In this document: in pieces, positions 36,244 to 50,139 of the stretch
How positions within the stretch are numbered: position 1 is the first letter of the stretch
Layout of the letters: each line of letters begins with the position of its first letter
Assembly: GCF_021602155.1 (NCBI RefSeq)
Contig: NZ_BQHY01000010.1
Span: 242,755-306,754, forward strand
Direction: 5' to 3'
Length of the DNA stretch: 64,000 bases
Origin: Pseudomonas parakoreensis
Lineage (GTDB): Bacteria; Pseudomonadota; Gammaproteobacteria; Pseudomonadales; Pseudomonadaceae
Position numbers and translations under genes: made by a program
Notes under the pieces: generated by a model
Seen by the model: only the letters and a program-made list of their open reading frames with translations
Database searches by the model: none
What the model was told of the DNA's origin: nothing

Positions 36244-36668
36244 GTTTCGTCTTCAGCCCCCGAGACAAAACATTGACCCAGAGCGGTATAGACGACACAA
36301 AAATCAGCTAAAACGCTCGCCACCGCTACTTGCAGTAACAGGCATATAAGACAACTTTCTGTTTACTGCACCGCTAAACAGTTACAAAACCAGTGCAAAC
36401 GATATCAATTATCATTTAGCAGCAACTATGTTCGTTACATTTCCCACAAAACATAATTCGCCAAAACCTGGCTAATGCCCGCACTGCAAGGGCTACAGGG
36501 CACCGGAGGTACGCTATGTCCTTATTCCAATAAATAATTTCGCTATAGGAATTTTACTTGCCGGGTGTTTAGCCATAAAATCAGCGCGATTGATTGCTGC
36601 GACATATCGTCACTGCCTATTTCTTTATCAAGCTCAGAGACCTTTGCTCTCTGTTAAGGATTACCAGC
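36244..36668 (+). promoter_or_regulatory. nuo operon promoter and leader region
   Basis: This AT-rich 425-bp region precedes nuoA and must contain the nuo promoter. A partial match to a Fur or A/T-rich palindromic operator, GATATCAATTATCATTTAG, lies at about 36401-36419. A five-codon ORF MSLFQ (36515-36532) has a strong GGAGG 8 nt before its ATG and could be a leader peptide. No clear -10/-35 pair could be fixed by eye. Confidence 0.45.
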
Positions 36669-37082
36669 ATGCCCGAAGCGACAGGACTCATGGCCCACAA
36701 CTGGGGCTTTGCCATTTTCCTTCTGGGTGTCGTCGGCCTGTGCGCCTTCATGCTTGGCGTCTCCAGCCTCCTCGGGTCAAAAGCCTGGGGCCGCAGCAAA
36801 AACGAACCGTTCGAGTCCGGCATGCTACCTACAGGTGGCGCCCGCTTGCGGCTCTCAGCCAAATTCTATCTGGTCGCGATGCTGTTCGTGATCTTCGATA
36901 TCGAAGCCCTCTTTCTCTTTGCATGGTCTGTGTCCGTCCGCGAAAGCGGCTGGACCGGATTCGTCGAAGCTCTCGTTTTCATAGCAATTCTGTTGGCAGG
37001 TCTTGTCTACCTGTTCCGAGTGGGCGCCCTTGACTGGGCTCCGGAAGCTCGTCGCAAGCGGCAGGCGAAGCTGAAACAATGA
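36669..37082 (+). CDS. nuoA: NADH-quinone oxidoreductase subunit A
   Basis: The 137-residue inner-membrane protein has three hydrophobic segments and the subunit A hallmark KNEPFESGM near residues 44-52, plus FLFAWSV. It sits at the junction of the membrane and peripheral arms of complex I. The start has AAGGA 9 nt upstream; an earlier in-frame ATG at 36594 was rejected because family proteins start near MPEATG. First gene of nuoA-N. Confidence 0.95.
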   Translation: MPEATGLMAHNWGFAIFLLGVVGLCAFMLGVSSLLGSKAWGRSKNEPFESGMLPTGGARLRLSAKFYLVAMLFVIFDIEALFLFAWSVSVRESGWTGFVEALVFIAILLAGLVYLFRVGALDWAPEARRKRQAKLKQ

Positions 37083-37092
37083 GGCTTTGGCA

Positions 37093-37767
37093 ATGCAATA
37101 CAATCTCACCAGAATCGACCCCGATGCTCCTAACGAGCAGTATCCGATCGGCGAACGGGAAACCGTTTCCGATCCGTTAGAGGATCAAGTCCACAAAAAC
37201 ATTTTCATGGGCAAGCTCGAAGACGTGCTGAGTGGCGCGGTCAACTGGGGGCGTAAAAACTCCCTGTGGCCGTACAACTTCGGCCTTTCGTGCTGCTACG
37301 TGGAAATGACCACCGCCTTCACGGCGCCCCACGACATCGCGCGCTTTGGCGCCGAAGTTATCCGGGCATCACCGCGTCAGGCCGACTTCATGGTTATCGC
37401 CGGTACCTGCTTCATCAAGATGGCGCCGATCATTCAGCGTCTCTACGAGCAGATGCTCGAACCGAAGTGGGTGATCTCCATGGGTTCGTGCGCCAACTCC
37501 GGTGGCATGTACGACATCTACTCCGTGGTTCAAGGGGTGGACAAGTTCCTGCCCGTGGACGTCTACGTACCTGGCTGCCCGCCTCGTCCGGAAGCATTCC
37601 TTCAAGGCTTGATGCTGTTGCAGGAATCGATCGGACAGGAGCGTCGTCCGCTTTCCTGGGTCGTTGGCGACCAAGGCGTCTATCGCGCCGACATGCCTTC
37701 GCAGAAGGAACAGCGCCGCGAACAGCGAATCGCAGTCACCAACCTGCGCAGCCCTGACGAAGTCTGA
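37093..37767 (+). CDS. nuoB: NADH-quinone oxidoreductase subunit B
   Basis: The 224-residue protein carries the terminal [4Fe-4S] cluster N2. The ligands are C67 and C68 in SCCYVEM, then the cysteines in [15 protein letters not shown] and PGCPPRPE. It passes electrons to ubiquinone with NuoCD. ATG at 37093 follows nuoA by 10 bp; a TTG at 37087 is in frame and was rejected. Confidence 0.96.
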   Translation: MQYNLTRIDPDAPNEQYPIGERETVSDPLEDQVHKNIFMGKLEDVLSGAVNWGRKNSLWPYNFGLSCCYVEMTTAFTAPHDIARFGAEVIRASPRQADFMVIAGTCFIKMAPIIQRLYEQMLEPKWVISMGSCANSGGMYDIYSVVQGVDKFLPVDVYVPGCPPRPEAFLQGLMLLQESIGQERRPLSWVVGDQGVYRADMPSQKEQRREQRIAVTNLRSPDEV

Positions 37768-39621
<1,854 letters not shown>

Positions 39622-39623
39622 GC

Positions 39624-40121
39624 ATGAACAGCACGCTTATCCAGACAGACCGTTTCACCTTGAGTGAAACCGAGCGCTCGGCCATCGAGCACGAGCTGCA
39701 TCACTACGAAGACCCGCGCGCGGCGTCGATCGAAGCCCTGAAGATCGTTCAGAAGGAACGCGGCTGGGTGCCGGATGGCGCCCTGTACGCGATCGGCGAG
39801 ATCCTCGGCATCCCGGCCAGCGACGTTGAAGGCGTGGCGACGTTCTATAGCCAGATCTTCCGTCAGCCGGTCGGCCGCCACATCATTCGCGTTTGCGACA
39901 GCATGGTCTGCTACATCGGCGGCCACGAGTCGGTGGTCAGCGAGATCCAGAACAATCTGGGCATCGGCCTGGGTCAGACCACCGCCGACGGTCGTTTCAC
40001 CCTGCTGCCGGTCTGCTGCCTCGGCAACTGCGACAAGGCACCGGCGCTGATGATCGACGACGACACCTTTGGCGACGTGCAGCCTGCCGGCGTGGCCAAA
40101 CTGCTCGAGGGCTACGTATGA
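39624..40121 (+). CDS. nuoE: NADH-quinone oxidoreductase subunit E
   Basis: The 165-residue thioredoxin-fold protein binds the [2Fe-2S] cluster N1a through the cysteines in [11 protein letters not shown] and [15 protein letters not shown]. It belongs to the NADH-input module with NuoF and NuoG. It starts 2 bp after nuoCD and overlaps nuoF by ATGA. Confidence 0.96.
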   Translation: MNSTLIQTDRFTLSETERSAIEHELHHYEDPRAASIEALKIVQKERGWVPDGALYAIGEILGIPASDVEGVATFYSQIFRQPVGRHIIRVCDSMVCYIGGHESVVSEIQNNLGIGLGQTTADGRFTLLPVCCLGNCDKAPALMIDDDTFGDVQPAGVAKLLEGYV

Positions 40122-41473
40122 CCCTGACATCTTTCGGTCCTGCCAACCGCATCAAGCGTTCGGCCGAGACTCACCCGCTGACCTGGCGCCTGCGTGATGA
40201 CGGCGAGGCCGTGTGGCTCGACGAATACCAGGCCAAGAACGGTTACGCCGCCGCGCGCAAAGCCTTCGCCGACATGGCCCAGGACGACATCGTCCAGACC
40301 GTGAAAGACGCCGGCCTCAAAGGTCGCGGCGGTGCAGGCTTCCCCACTGGCGTGAAGTGGGGCCTGATGCCCAAGGACGAATCCATCAACATCCGCTACC
40401 TGCTGTGCAACGCGGACGAGATGGAGCCGAACACCTGGAAAGACCGCATGCTGATGGAGCAACTGCCCCATCTGCTGATCGAAGGCATGCTGATCAGTGC
40501 CCGCGCACTGAAAACCTACCGTGGCTACATCTTCCTGCGTGGCGAGTACACCACCGCCGCCAAGCACCTGAACCGTGCCGTGGAAGAAGCCAAGGCTGCA
40601 GGCCTGCTGGGCAAGAACATCCTGGGCAGCGGCTTCGATTTCGAACTGTTCGTCCACACCGGCGCCGGGCGTTACATCTGCGGTGAAGAAACCGCACTGA
40701 TCAACTCCCTCGAAGGCCGCCGCGCCAACCCGCGCTCCAAGCCGCCCTTCCCTGCCGCTGTCGGCGTGTGGGGCAAGCCGACCTGCGTGAACAACGTCGA
40801 AACCCTGTGCAACGTGCCGGCGATCATTGCCGACGGCGTTGACTGGTACAAATCGTTGGCCCGCGAAGGCAGCGAAGACATGGGCACCAAGCTCATGGGC
40901 TTTTCCGGCAAGGTCAAGAACCCTGGCCTGTGGGAACTGCCGTTCGGCGTTACCGGTCGCGAGCTGTTCGAAGACTACGCCGGCGGCATGCGCGACGGTT
41001 ACAAGCTCAAGGCCTGGCAGCCAGGTGGCGCCGGTACCGGTTTCCTGTTGCCAGAACACCTCGACGCACAAATGTACGCCGGCGGCATCGCCAAAGTGGG
41101 CACCCGGATGGGTACCGGCCTGGCGATGGCGGTGGACGACAGCGTCAACATGGTCTCCCTGCTGCGCAACATGGAGCAGTTCTTCGCCCGCGAATCCTGC
41201 GGTTTCTGCACCCCGTGCCGTGATGGCTTGCCATGGAGCGTCAAGCTCTTGATGGCCATCGAAGAAGGTCGCGGTCAGCCAGGCGACATCGAGACCCTGC
41301 TGGGTCTGGTCGGCTTCCTCGGCCCAGGCAAGACCTTCTGTGCTCACGCACCGGGTGCCGTGGAGCCGCTGGGCAGTGCCATCAAATACTTCCGTCCAGA
41401 GTTCGAAGCCGGTATTGCGCCTGCAAGCGCCACCGTCCCGCCTCTGGCAAGGCCGATCGTAGTCGGCGCGTAA
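40118..41473 (+). CDS. nuoF: NADH-quinone oxidoreductase subunit F
   Basis: The 451-residue protein holds the NADH and FMN sites and cluster N3. [13 protein letters not shown] near residues 68-80 is the nucleotide loop, [19 protein letters not shown] the FMN region, and [12 protein letters not shown] plus a later cysteine the [4Fe-4S] ligands. It accepts hydride from NADH. The start overlaps nuoE. A 136-bp gap with a perfect hairpin separates it from nuoG. Confidence 0.96.
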   Translation: MTLTSFGPANRIKRSAETHPLTWRLRDDGEAVWLDEYQAKNGYAAARKAFADMAQDDIVQTVKDAGLKGRGGAGFPTGVKWGLMPKDESINIRYLLCNADEMEPNTWKDRMLMEQLPHLLIEGMLISARALKTYRGYIFLRGEYTTAAKHLNRAVEEAKAAGLLGKNILGSGFDFELFVHTGAGRYICGEETALINSLEGRRANPRSKPPFPAAVGVWGKPTCVNNVETLCNVPAIIADGVDWYKSLAREGSEDMGTKLMGFSGKVKNPGLWELPFGVTGRELFEDYAGGMRDGYKLKAWQPGGAGTGFLLPEHLDAQMYAGGIAKVGTRMGTGLAMAVDDSVNMVSLLRNMEQFFARESCGFCTPCRDGLPWSVKLLMAIEEGRGQPGDIETLLGLVGFLGPGKTFCAHAPGAVEPLGSAIKYFRPEFEAGIAPASATVPPLARPIVVGA

Positions 41474-41481
41474 ACGCTTAA

Positions 41482-41511
41482 AAAGGCGAAGGGTCCGTGC
41501 CCTTCGCCTTT
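41482..41511 (+). terminator. Intercistronic hairpin between nuoF and nuoG
   Basis: A perfect 12-bp stem AAAGGCGAAGGG/CCCTTCGCCTTT encloses TCCGTG. Only TTTCG follows, so it is a weak intrinsic terminator at best. It may instead attenuate transcription or protect mRNA ends inside the operon. Confidence 0.6.
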
Positions 41512-41609
41512 CGTCCGATGACGCCTTTCGGGGCTGACTGGATTCGGACGGATAACAAGATTCCATTAGCCACGCCCGCTGACACCGGGCCAACGAAGAC
41601 CTTTGAACC

Positions 41610-44324
41610 ATGGCCACTATCCACGTAGACGGCAAAGCGCTCGAAGTCGACGGGGCAGACAACCTGTTACAGGCATGTCTGTCGCTGGGCCTCGACATCC
41701 CTTATTTCTGCTGGCACCCCGCGCTTGGTAGCGTCGGGGCTTGCCGCCAGTGCGCGGTCAAACAGTACACCGACGAGAACGACACCCGTGGTCGCATCGT
41801 CATGTCCTGCATGACCCCTGCCACCGACAACACCTGGATCTCCATCGACGATGAAGAATCCAAGGCGTTCCGCGCCAGCGTTGTCGAATGGCTGATGACC
41901 AACCACCCGCACGACTGCCCAGTGTGCGAGGAAGGCGGTCACTGCCACCTGCAAGACATGACGGTGATGACCGGCCACAACGAGCGCCGTTACCGCTTCA
42001 CCAAACGCACCCACCAGAACCAGCAACTGGGCCCGTTCATTTCCCACGAAATGAACCGCTGCATCGCTTGCTACCGCTGCGTGCGTTTCTACAAGGATTA
42101 CGCCGGCGGCACCGACCTCGGTGTATTCGGCGCCCACGACAACGTGTACTTCGGTCGCGTTGAAGACGGCACCCTCGAAAGCGAGTTCTCCGGCAACCTC
42201 ACCGAGGTCTGCCCGACCGGTGTGTTCACCGACAAGACGCACTCCGAGCGCTACAACCGTAAATGGGACATGCAGTTCTCCCCGAGCATCTGCCATGGCT
42301 GCTCCAGCGGTTGCAACATCTCCCCGGGCGAGCGTTACGGCGAACTGCGTCGCATCGAAAACCGTTTCAACGGTTCGGTGAACCAGTACTTCCTGTGCGA
42401 CCGTGGCCGTTTCGGTTATGGCTACGTCAACCGCACCGACCGTCCACGTCAGCCGCTGCTGGCGGACGGCACCAAGCTGAGCGTCGACGCTGCGCTGGAT
42501 AAAGCCGCTGACCTGCTGCGCGGGCGCAACATCGTCGGTATCGGTTCGCCGCGTGCCAGCCTCGAAAGCAACTACGCGCTGCGTGAGCTGGTCGGTGCCG
42601 AGCACTTCTACTCCGGTATCGAAGCCTCCGAACTGGAACGCATCCGCCTGGTCCTGCAAGTGCTGAAAGACAGCCCGTTGCCCGTGCCGAACATGCGTGA
42701 CATCGAAGACCACGACGCCGTGTTCGTCCTTGGTGAAGACCTGACCCAGACCGCCGCCCGTATGGCGCTGGCCCTGCGTCAGTCGGTCAAAGGCAAGGCC
42801 GAAGACATGGCCGAAGCCATGCGCGTGCAGCCATGGCTCGACGCTGCGGTGAAGAACATCGGTCAGCACGAACTGAACCCGCTGTTCATCGCCAGCCTGG
42901 CCGAAACCAAGCTCGACGACATCGCCGAAGAATGCGTTCACGCCGCTCCGGATGACCTGGCACGCCTCGGTTTCGCCGTGGCTCACGTGCTGGACGCCAG
43001 CGCCCCGGCCGTTGAAGGTCTGGACGCCGAAGCCCTTGAACTGGCCAAGCGCATCGCCGACGCCCTGCTCGCCGCCAAGCGTCCGCTGATCATCGCCGGT
43101 ACTTCGCTGGGTTCCAAAGCCTTGATCGAAGCCGCGGCGAACATCGCCAAAGCCCTGAAGCTGCGCGAGAAGAATGGTTCGATCAGCCTGATCGTGCCGG
43201 AAGCCAACAGCCTCGGCCTGGCCATGCTCGGTGGCGAATCGGTCGACGCGGCGCTGCAAGCCGTGATCGATGGCAAGGCCGACGCCATCGTCGTGATGGA
43301 AAACGATCTGTACACCCGCACCTCGAAAGCCAAGGTCGATGCCGCGCTGAACGCTGCGAAAGTAGTGATCGTTGCCGACCACCAGAAAACCGCCACCACC
43401 GATCGCGCGCAACTGGTGCTGCCAGCGGCGAGCTTCGCGGAAGGCGACGGTACGCTGGTCAGCCAGGAAGGCCGCGCCCAGCGCTTCTTCCAGGTTTTCG
43501 ATCCGCAATACATGGATGCGAGCATCCTGGTTCACGAAGGCTGGCGCTGGCTGCACGCCCTGCGCTCGACCCTGCTGAACCAGCCGATCGACTGGACGCA
43601 ACTCGACCACGTCACCGCTGCCGTGGCGTCGAGCACCGAGCAACTGGCGCGTATCGTCGATGCCGCGCCGTCTGCCGCGTTCCGCATCAAGGGTCTGAAA
43701 CTGGCGCGTGAGCCGCTGCGTTATTCCGGTCGCACCGCGATGCGCGCCGACATCAGCGTTCACGAACCGCGCACCCCGCAAGACAAAGACACCGCGTTCG
43801 CCTTCTCCATGGAAGGTTACTCGGGCTCGGCCGAACCGCGTCAGCAGGTGCCATTCGCCTGGTCGCCGGGCTGGAACTCGCCGCAAGCCTGGAACAAGTT
43901 CCAGGACGAAGTCGGTGGTCACCTGCGTGCTGGCGACCCGGGCACCCGCCTGATCGAAAGCACCGGTGATTCGCTGAACTGGTTCGCTGCTGCTCCGCGC
44001 GCATTCAACCCGGCGCCGGGCACCTGGCAGGCCGTGCCGTTCTACCACCTGTTCGGCAGCGACGAAAACTCGTCGAAAGCCGCACCGGTACAGGAACGCA
44101 TCCCGGCTCCGTACGTGGCGCTGGCCAAATCCGAAGCGGACCGCCTGGGCGTCAACGACGGTGCCCTGCTGAGCCTGAACGTGGCCGGCCAGACCCTGCG
44201 TCTGCCGCTGCGCATCAATGAAGAACTGGGCGCTGGTCTGGTGGCTTTGCCTGCGGGCATCGCCGGCATTCCACCGGCATTCGCCGGCCTGTCCGTCGAC
44301 GGTCTGCAGGAGGCAGCGCAATGA
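41610..44324 (+). CDS. nuoG: NADH-quinone oxidoreductase subunit G
   Basis: The 904-residue protein carries several iron-sulfur clusters. The N-terminal [2Fe-2S] ligands are C34, C45, C48 and C67. [12 protein letters not shown] near residues 101-112 gives the His-Cys3 cluster. [11 protein letters not shown] starts the ferredoxin-like part, and [13 protein letters not shown] the molybdopterin-oxidoreductase-like region with the extra N7-type cluster. The C-terminal half is the non-catalytic molybdopterin fold. It overlaps nuoH by four bases. Confidence 0.96.
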   Translation: MATIHVDGKALEVDGADNLLQACLSLGLDIPYFCWHPALGSVGACRQCAVKQYTDENDTRGRIVMSCMTPATDNTWISIDDEESKAFRASVVEWLMTNHPHDCPVCEEGGHCHLQDMTVMTGHNERRYRFTKRTHQNQQLGPFISHEMNRCIACYRCVRFYKDYAGGTDLGVFGAHDNVYFGRVEDGTLESEFSGNLTEVCPTGVFTDKTHSERYNRKWDMQFSPSICHGCSSGCNISPGERYGELRRIENRFNGSVNQYFLCDRGRFGYGYVNRTDRPRQPLLADGTKLSVDAALDKAADLLRGRNIVGIGSPRASLESNYALRELVGAEHFYSGIEASELERIRLVLQVLKDSPLPVPNMRDIEDHDAVFVLGEDLTQTAARMALALRQSVKGKAEDMAEAMRVQPWLDAAVKNIGQHELNPLFIASLAETKLDDIAEECVHAAPDDLARLGFAVAHVLDASAPAVEGLDAEALELAKRIADALLAAKRPLIIAGTSLGSKALIEAAANIAKALKLREKNGSISLIVPEANSLGLAMLGGESVDAALQAVIDGKADAIVVMENDLYTRTSKAKVDAALNAAKVVIVADHQKTATTDRAQLVLPAASFAEGDGTLVSQEGRAQRFFQVFDPQYMDASILVHEGWRWLHALRSTLLNQPIDWTQLDHVTAAVASSTEQLARIVDAAPSAAFRIKGLKLAREPLRYSGRTAMRADISVHEPRTPQDKDTAFAFSMEGYSGSAEPRQQVPFAWSPGWNSPQAWNKFQDEVGGHLRAGDPGTRLIESTGDSLNWFAAAPRAFNPAPGTWQAVPFYHLFGSDENSSKAAPVQERIPAPYVALAKSEADRLGVNDGALLSLNVAGQTLRLPLRINEELGAGLVALPAGIAGIPPAFAGLSVDGLQEAAQ

Positions 44325-45328
44325 CCTGGTTCACCCCTGAAGTGATCGATGTGATCCTGACGGTCGTCAAAGCCATCGTGATTCTGCTGGCCGTTGTGGT
44401 CGCCGGCGCATTGCTCAGCTTTGTCGAACGTCGCCTGCTGGGCTGGTGGCAGGACCGTTACGGTCCGAACCGCGTCGGCCCGTTCGGCATGTTCCAGATC
44501 GCCGCCGACATGCTGAAGATGTTCTTCAAGGAAGACTGGACCCCGCCGTTTGCCGACAAGGTGATCTTCACCCTGGCACCGGTGGTGGCCATGTCCGCCC
44601 TGCTGATCGCCTTCGCAATCATCCCGATCACCCCGACCTGGGGCGTGGCGGATCTGAACATCGGCCTGCTGTTCTTCTTCGCCATGGCCGGTCTGTCGGT
44701 CTACGCGGTGCTGTTCGCCGGCTGGTCGAGCAACAACAAGTTCGCCCTGCTCGGCAGCTTGCGTGCCTCGGCGCAGACCGTGTCCTACGAAGTGTTCATG
44801 GGCCTGGCCCTGATGGGCATCGTGGTGCAGGTCGGCTCGTTCAACATGCGCGACATCGTCGAGTACCAGGCGCAGAACCTGTGGTTCATCATTCCGCAGT
44901 TCTTCGGCTTCTGTACTTTCTTCATCGCTGGCGTCGCCGTGACTCACCGTCACCCGTTCGACCAGCCGGAAGCGGAACAGGAACTGGCCGACGGTTACCA
45001 CATTGAATACGCCGGTATGAAATGGGGCATGTTCTTCGTCGGTGAATACATCGGCATCATCCTGATCTCGGCGCTGCTGGTCACCCTGTTCTTCGGTGGC
45101 TGGCACGGTCCGTTCGGCATCCTGCCGCAACTGTCCTTCGTCTGGTTCGCACTGAAGACCGCGTTCTTCATCATGCTGTTCATCCTGCTGCGCGCATCCA
45201 TCCCGCGTCCGCGTTATGACCAGGTGATGGATTTCAGCTGGAAATTCTGCCTGCCACTGACCCTGATCAATTTGCTGATAACCGCTGCGGTTGTGTTGTG
45301 GAACACACCTGCGGTTGCGGTTCAGTGA
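44321..45328 (+). CDS. nuoH: NADH-quinone oxidoreductase subunit H
   Basis: The 335-residue membrane protein has about eight helices and links the quinone cavity to the proton channels. Signature stretches are [19 protein letters not shown] near residues 32-50 and [17 protein letters not shown] near 207-223. It overlaps the nuoG stop and precedes nuoI by 11 bp. Confidence 0.96.
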   Translation: MTWFTPEVIDVILTVVKAIVILLAVVVAGALLSFVERRLLGWWQDRYGPNRVGPFGMFQIAADMLKMFFKEDWTPPFADKVIFTLAPVVAMSALLIAFAIIPITPTWGVADLNIGLLFFFAMAGLSVYAVLFAGWSSNNKFALLGSLRASAQTVSYEVFMGLALMGIVVQVGSFNMRDIVEYQAQNLWFIIPQFFGFCTFFIAGVAVTHRHPFDQPEAEQELADGYHIEYAGMKWGMFFVGEYIGIILISALLVTLFFGGWHGPFGILPQLSFVWFALKTAFFIMLFILLRASIPRPRYDQVMDFSWKFCLPLTLINLLITAAVVLWNTPAVAVQ

Positions 45329-45339
45329 GGATTTGACCC

Positions 45340-45888
45340 ATGTTCAAATATATTGGCGACATCGTTAAGGGTACCGGTACCCAGTTGCGCAGCCTGGTCA
45401 TGGTCTTCGGCCATGGCTTTCGCAAGCGCGACACCCTGCAATACCCGGAAGAGCCGGTCTACCTGCCACCACGCTACCGTGGTCGCATCGTCCTGACCCG
45501 CGACCCCGATGGCGAAGAACGTTGCGTAGCCTGCAACCTGTGCGCCGTGGCTTGCCCGGTAGGTTGCATCTCGCTGCAGAAAGCTGAAACCGAAGACGGT
45601 CGCTGGTACCCGGACTTCTTCCGTATCAACTTCTCGCGCTGCATTTTCTGCGGTCTCTGCGAGGAAGCCTGTCCGACCACCGCGATCCAGCTGACCCCGG
45701 ATTTCGAGATGGCCGAGTTCAAACGTCAGGACCTGGTGTACGAGAAAGAAGATCTTTTGATCTCCGGCCCCGGCAAAAACCCTGATTACAACTTCTATCG
45801 TGTTGCAGGTATGGCAATCGCTGGCAAGCCGAAAGGCTCCGCGCAGAACGAAGCTGAACCGATCAACGTGAAGAGCTTGCTGCCTTAA
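45340..45888 (+). CDS. nuoI: NADH-quinone oxidoreductase subunit I
   Basis: The 182-residue protein carries two [4Fe-4S] clusters, N6a and N6b, in the ferredoxin motifs [15 protein letters not shown] and [15 protein letters not shown]. It passes electrons from NuoG to NuoB. It lies 11 bp from nuoH and 9 bp from nuoJ. Confidence 0.97.
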   Translation: MFKYIGDIVKGTGTQLRSLVMVFGHGFRKRDTLQYPEEPVYLPPRYRGRIVLTRDPDGEERCVACNLCAVACPVGCISLQKAETEDGRWYPDFFRINFSRCIFCGLCEEACPTTAIQLTPDFEMAEFKRQDLVYEKEDLLISGPGKNPDYNFYRVAGMAIAGKPKGSAQNEAEPINVKSLLP

Positions 45889-45897
45889 GGAAGAACG

Positions 45898-46398
45898 ATG
45901 GAATTCGCTTTCTATTTCGCATCGGGTATCGCGGTTGTGTCCACGCTACGTGTGGTCACCAACACCAACCCTGTGCACGCCCTGCTCTACCTGATCATCT
46001 CGTTGATCGCCGTGGCCATGACCTTCTTTGCACTCGGCGCACCATTCGCCGGCGTGCTGGAAGTGATCGCCTACGCCGGCGCCATCATGGTGCTGTTCGT
46101 GTTCGTGGTGATGATGCTGAACCTGGGCCCCGCCTCGGTTCAGCAGGAACGTAGCTGGCTCAAGCCCGGCATCTGGGCAGGACCGGTGATTCTCGCCGCC
46201 CTGCTGCTGGCCGAACTGCTGTATGTGCTGTTCGCTCACCAGAGCGGTCAGGCCATCGGCCACACCACCGTCGATGCAAAAGCCGTGGGCGTCAGCCTGT
46301 TCGGCCCGTATCTGCTGGTGGTCGAACTCGCCTCGATGCTGCTGCTCGCCGCAGCCGTCACGGCGTTCCATTTGGGCCGTAACGAGGCGAAGGAGTAA
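45898..46398 (+). CDS. nuoJ: NADH-quinone oxidoreductase subunit J
   Basis: The 166-residue membrane protein has five hydrophobic segments. The third, EVIAYAGAIMVLFVFVVMML at about residues 54-73, is the pi-bulge helix typical of NuoJ. It belongs to the membrane arm. AAGGAAG lies just before the ATG. Confidence 0.96.
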   Translation: MEFAFYFASGIAVVSTLRVVTNTNPVHALLYLIISLIAVAMTFFALGAPFAGVLEVIAYAGAIMVLFVFVVMMLNLGPASVQQERSWLKPGIWAGPVILAALLLAELLYVLFAHQSGQAIGHTTVDAKAVGVSLFGPYLLVVELASMLLLAAAVTAFHLGRNEAKE

Positions 46399-46401
46399 GA
46401 C

Positions 46402-46710
46402 ATGCCTGCTATCCCTCTCGAGCATGGATTGGCCGTTGCCGGCATCCTGTTCTGCCTTGGTCTGGTCGGCCTGATGGTCCGCCGCAACATTTTGTTCGTG
46501 TTGATGAGTCTGGAAGTGATGATGAACGCCTCTGCCCTGGCCTTCATCGTCGCTGGCGCCCGCTGGGCACAACCGGATGGACAGATCATGTTCATCCTGG
46601 TGATCAGCCTGGCAGCCGCCGAAGCCAGTATTGGCCTGGCGATCCTGCTGCAACTGTATCGCCGCTTCCACACGCTCGATATCGACGCTGCCAGTGAGAT
46701 GCGCGGATGA
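46402..46710 (+). CDS. nuoK: NADH-quinone oxidoreductase subunit K
   Basis: The 102-residue, three-helix MrpC-like protein has conserved membrane glutamates in [11 protein letters not shown] and [13 protein letters not shown]. These form part of the fourth proton path. It overlaps nuoL by ATGA. Confidence 0.96.
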
Positions 46711-48560
46711 ACCTAATCTTTCTGACTTTTGTATTCCCTCTGATCGGTTTCCTGCTGCTGTCGTTCTCCCGTGGACGCTGGTCGGAAAACCTCTCGGCGC
46801 TGATCGGCGTGGGCTCCATTGGCTTGTCGGCGATTGTTGCCGCCTACGTCATCTGGCAATTCAACGTCGCGCCTCCCGAGGGCGGTCACTACACGCTGGT
46901 GCTGTGGAAGTGGATGGCGGTCGAAGGTTTCAAGCCTGACTTCGCCCTCTACATCGACGGCCTGTCGATCACCATGCTCGGCGTGGTGGTGGGCGTGGGT
47001 TTCCTGATCCACCTGTTCGCGTCCTGGTACATGCGCGGTGAAGCGGGTTACTCGCGCTTCTTCTCGTACACCAACCTGTTTATCGCCAGCATGCTGTTCC
47101 TGGTGCTCGGCGATAACCTGTTGTTCCTGTACTTCGGTTGGGAAGGCGTGGGCCTGTGCTCGTACCTGTTGATCGGTTTCTACTACAGCAACCGCAACAA
47201 CGGTAACGCCGCACTCAAGGCCTTCATCGTGACCCGGATCGGCGACGTGTTCATGGCCATCGGCCTGTTCATCCTGTTCCAGCAAGTGGGCACGTTGAAC
47301 ATCCAGGAACTGCTGGTGCTGGCACCGCAGAAATTCCAGGCCGGCGACTTCTGGATCACCCTGGCGACCCTGATGCTGCTGGGTGGTGCGGTCGGTAAAT
47401 CGGCGCAACTGCCGCTGCAAACCTGGCTCGCGGACGCGATGGCCGGCCCGACTCCGGTGTCGGCACTGATCCACGCCGCGACCATGGTGACAGCGGGTGT
47501 CTACCTGATCGCCCGTACCCACGGCCTGTTCACCCTGGCGCCGGAAATCCTGCACCTGGTCGGCATCGTCGGTGGTGTGACCCTGGTTCTCGCAGGTTTC
47601 GCCGCCCTGGTACAGACCGACATCAAACGTATCCTCGCCTACTCGACCATGAGCCAGATCGGCTACATGTTCCTGGCGCTGGGCGTGGGTGCCTGGGATG
47701 GCGCGATTTTCCACCTGATGACCCACGCCTTCTTCAAGGCCCTGCTGTTCCTTGCTTCCGGTGCGGTGATCGTTGCCTGCCACCACGAGCAGAACATCTT
47801 CAAGATGGGCGGTCTGTGGAAAAAACTGCCACTGGCCTACGCCAGCTTCATCGTCGGTGGTGCTGCACTGGCCGCCCTGCCCCTGGTCACCGCCGGCTTC
47901 TACTCCAAGGACGAAATCCTTTGGGAAGCGTTCGCCAGCGGCAACCACGGTCTGCTTTACGCCGGTCTGGTCGGCGCGTTCATGACGTCGCTGTACACCT
48001 TCCGCCTGATCTTCATCACGTTCCACGGTGAAGCCAAGACCGAAGCCCACGCCGGTCACGGCATCGCTCACTGGCTGCCGCTGTCGGTGCTGATCGTGCT
48101 GTCGACTTTCGTCGGCGCGATGATCGTGCCGCCGCTGCACGGCGTACTGCCGGAGAGCGTCGGCCATGCCGGTGGCGAAGCCAAGCACAGTCTGGAAATC
48201 GCCTCGGGCGCCATCGCTCTGGCCGGTATCCTGCTGGCGGCCCTGCTGTTCCTCGGCAAGCGTCGCTTCGTGACCGCGATCGCCAACAGCGGCATCGGCC
48301 GTTTCCTTTCGGCCTGGTGGTTCGCTGCCTGGGGCTTCGACTGGATCTACGACAAACTGTTCGTCAAGCCGTACCTTGCGATCAGCCATGTACTGCGCAG
48401 AGACCCGCTCGACCAGACCATCGGTCTGATCCCGCGTATGGCCAAGGGTGGTCACACCGCCCTGAGCCGCACCGAGACCGGTCAACTGCGTTGGTATGCC
48501 GCCTCGATGGCTGCTGGTGCCGTGCTGGTAATCGGCGCCATCGTGCTGGTAGCGGTCTGA
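46707..48560 (+). CDS. nuoL: NADH-quinone oxidoreductase subunit L
   Basis: The 617-residue antiporter-like protein is the distal proton pump of complex I. It has about 16 helices, and the essential glutamate is in [19 protein letters not shown] near residue 144. The amphipathic lateral helix lies at the C-terminal end. [22 protein letters not shown] is the broken-helix region. A 39-bp gap precedes nuoM. Confidence 0.96.
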
Positions 48561-48599
48561 TATGAACCTTGCGAATTTGCGAAAGGAAACGAGCCCGTC

Positions 48600-50132
48600 A
48601 TGATTCTGCCTTGGCTAATCCTGATCCCCTTCATCGGCGGCCTGCTGTGCTGGATGGGTGAGCGCTTCGGCGCTACCCTCCCCCGCTGGATTGCGCTGTT
48701 GACCATGACCCTGGAACTCGCCCTCGGCCTCTGGCTGTGGGCCCACGGTGACTATTCATTTGCGCCGGCGCCTGGTGCCGATCCGACCTGGGCACTTGAG
48801 TTCAAGCACGTCTGGATCCAGCGCTTTGGCATCAACGTGCACCTGGCCCTCGACGGCCTGTCGCTGTTGATGATCCTGCTGACCGGTCTGCTGGGTATCC
48901 TCTCGGTACTCTGCTCGTGGAAAGAGATTCAACGTCACGTTGGCTTCTTCCACCTGAACCTGATGTGGATCCTGGGCGGCGTTGTCGGCGTGTTCCTCGC
49001 CCTCGACCTGTTCATGTTCTTCTTCTTCTGGGAAATGATGCTGGTGCCGATGTACTTCCTCATCGCGCTCTGGGGTCACAGTTCTTCGGACGGCAAGAAA
49101 ACCCGGATCTACGCGGCGACCAAGTTCTTCATCTTCACTCAGGCTTCCGGCCTGATCATGCTGGTGGCGATCCTCGGTCTGGTACTGGTCAACTTCAACA
49201 ACACCGGCGTGATTACCTTCAACTACGCCGACCTGTTGAAGACCAAGATGTCGATGACCACCGAGTACATCCTGATGCTCGGCTTCTTTATCGCCTTCGC
49301 GGTCAAGCTGCCCGTGGTGCCGTTCCACTCCTGGTTGCCTGATGCCCACGCCCAGGCGCCGACTGCCGGTTCCGTCGACCTCGCCGGTATCCTGCTGAAA
49401 ACCGCGGCCTACGGTCTGCTGCGTTTCGCCTTGCCGCTGTTCCCGAATGCTTCGGCCGAGTTCGCGCCGATCGCCATGACCCTCGGTCTGATCGGGATCT
49501 TCTACGGTGCGTTCCTCGCGTTCGCGCAAACCGACATCAAGCGTCTGATCGCCTTCTCGTCCGTTTCCCACATGGGCTTCGTGTTGATCGGCATCTACTC
49601 CGGCAGCCAACTGGCGCTGCAAGGTGCAGTGATCCAGATGCTGGCGCACGGTCTGTCGGCCGCGGCACTGTTTATCCTCAGCGGTCAGCTGTACGAGCGT
49701 CTGCACACTCGGGACATGCGTGAGATGGGCGGTCTGTGGTCGCGTATCGCTTATCTGCCGGCGATCAGCCTGTTCTTTGCAGCCGCCTCTCTGGGTCTGC
49801 CGGGTACCGGTAACTTCGTCGGCGAGTTCCTGATCCTGATCGGTACGTTCGCCAGTGCGCCATGGATCACCGCGATCGCCACCTCCGGTCTGGTGTTCGG
49901 TTCGGTCTACTCGCTGATCATGATCCACCGTGCCTACTTCGGTCCGTCGAAATCGGATTCGATCCTGCACGGCATGGACGGTCGCGAACTGACCATGGTG
50001 CTGGGCCTTGCGGCGCTGCTGATTTACCTCGGCGTCTACCCGCAACCGTTCCTCGACACTTCCGCCGCCACGATGCATGGCGTGCAGCAGTGGCTCGGCA
50101 CCGCCTTCACTCAACTCGCTTCGGCCCGGTAA
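48600..50132 (+). CDS. nuoM: NADH-quinone oxidoreductase subunit M
   Basis: The 510-residue antiporter-like proton channel has the conserved glutamate in [20 protein letters not shown] near residue 144. The [21 protein letters not shown] broken helix lies near residue 245. It is followed by nuoN after 7 bp. Confidence 0.96.
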   Translation: MILPWLILIPFIGGLLCWMGERFGATLPRWIALLTMTLELALGLWLWAHGDYSFAPAPGADPTWALEFKHVWIQRFGINVHLALDGLSLLMILLTGLLGILSVLCSWKEIQRHVGFFHLNLMWILGGVVGVFLALDLFMFFFFWEMMLVPMYFLIALWGHSSSDGKKTRIYAATKFFIFTQASGLIMLVAILGLVLVNFNNTGVITFNYADLLKTKMSMTTEYILMLGFFIAFAVKLPVVPFHSWLPDAHAQAPTAGSVDLAGILLKTAAYGLLRFALPLFPNASAEFAPIAMTLGLIGIFYGAFLAFAQTDIKRLIAFSSVSHMGFVLIGIYSGSQLALQGAVIQMLAHGLSAAALFILSGQLYERLHTRDMREMGGLWSRIAYLPAISLFFAAASLGLPGTGNFVGEFLILIGTFASAPWITAIATSGLVFGSVYSLIMIHRAYFGPSKSDSILHGMDGRELTMVLGLAALLIYLGVYPQPFLDTSAATMHGVQQWLGTAFTQLASAR

Positions 50133-50139
50133 GAGCGCT

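Noticed and set aside
36401-36419. Fur-like box upstream of nuoA
   Set aside because: About 12 of 19 matches to the consensus by eye; too weak in an AT-rich leader to list as a separate site.
41667-44321. 884-codon minus ORF opposite nuoG
   Set aside because: Codon-bias shadow of nuoG; repetitive composition without domains.
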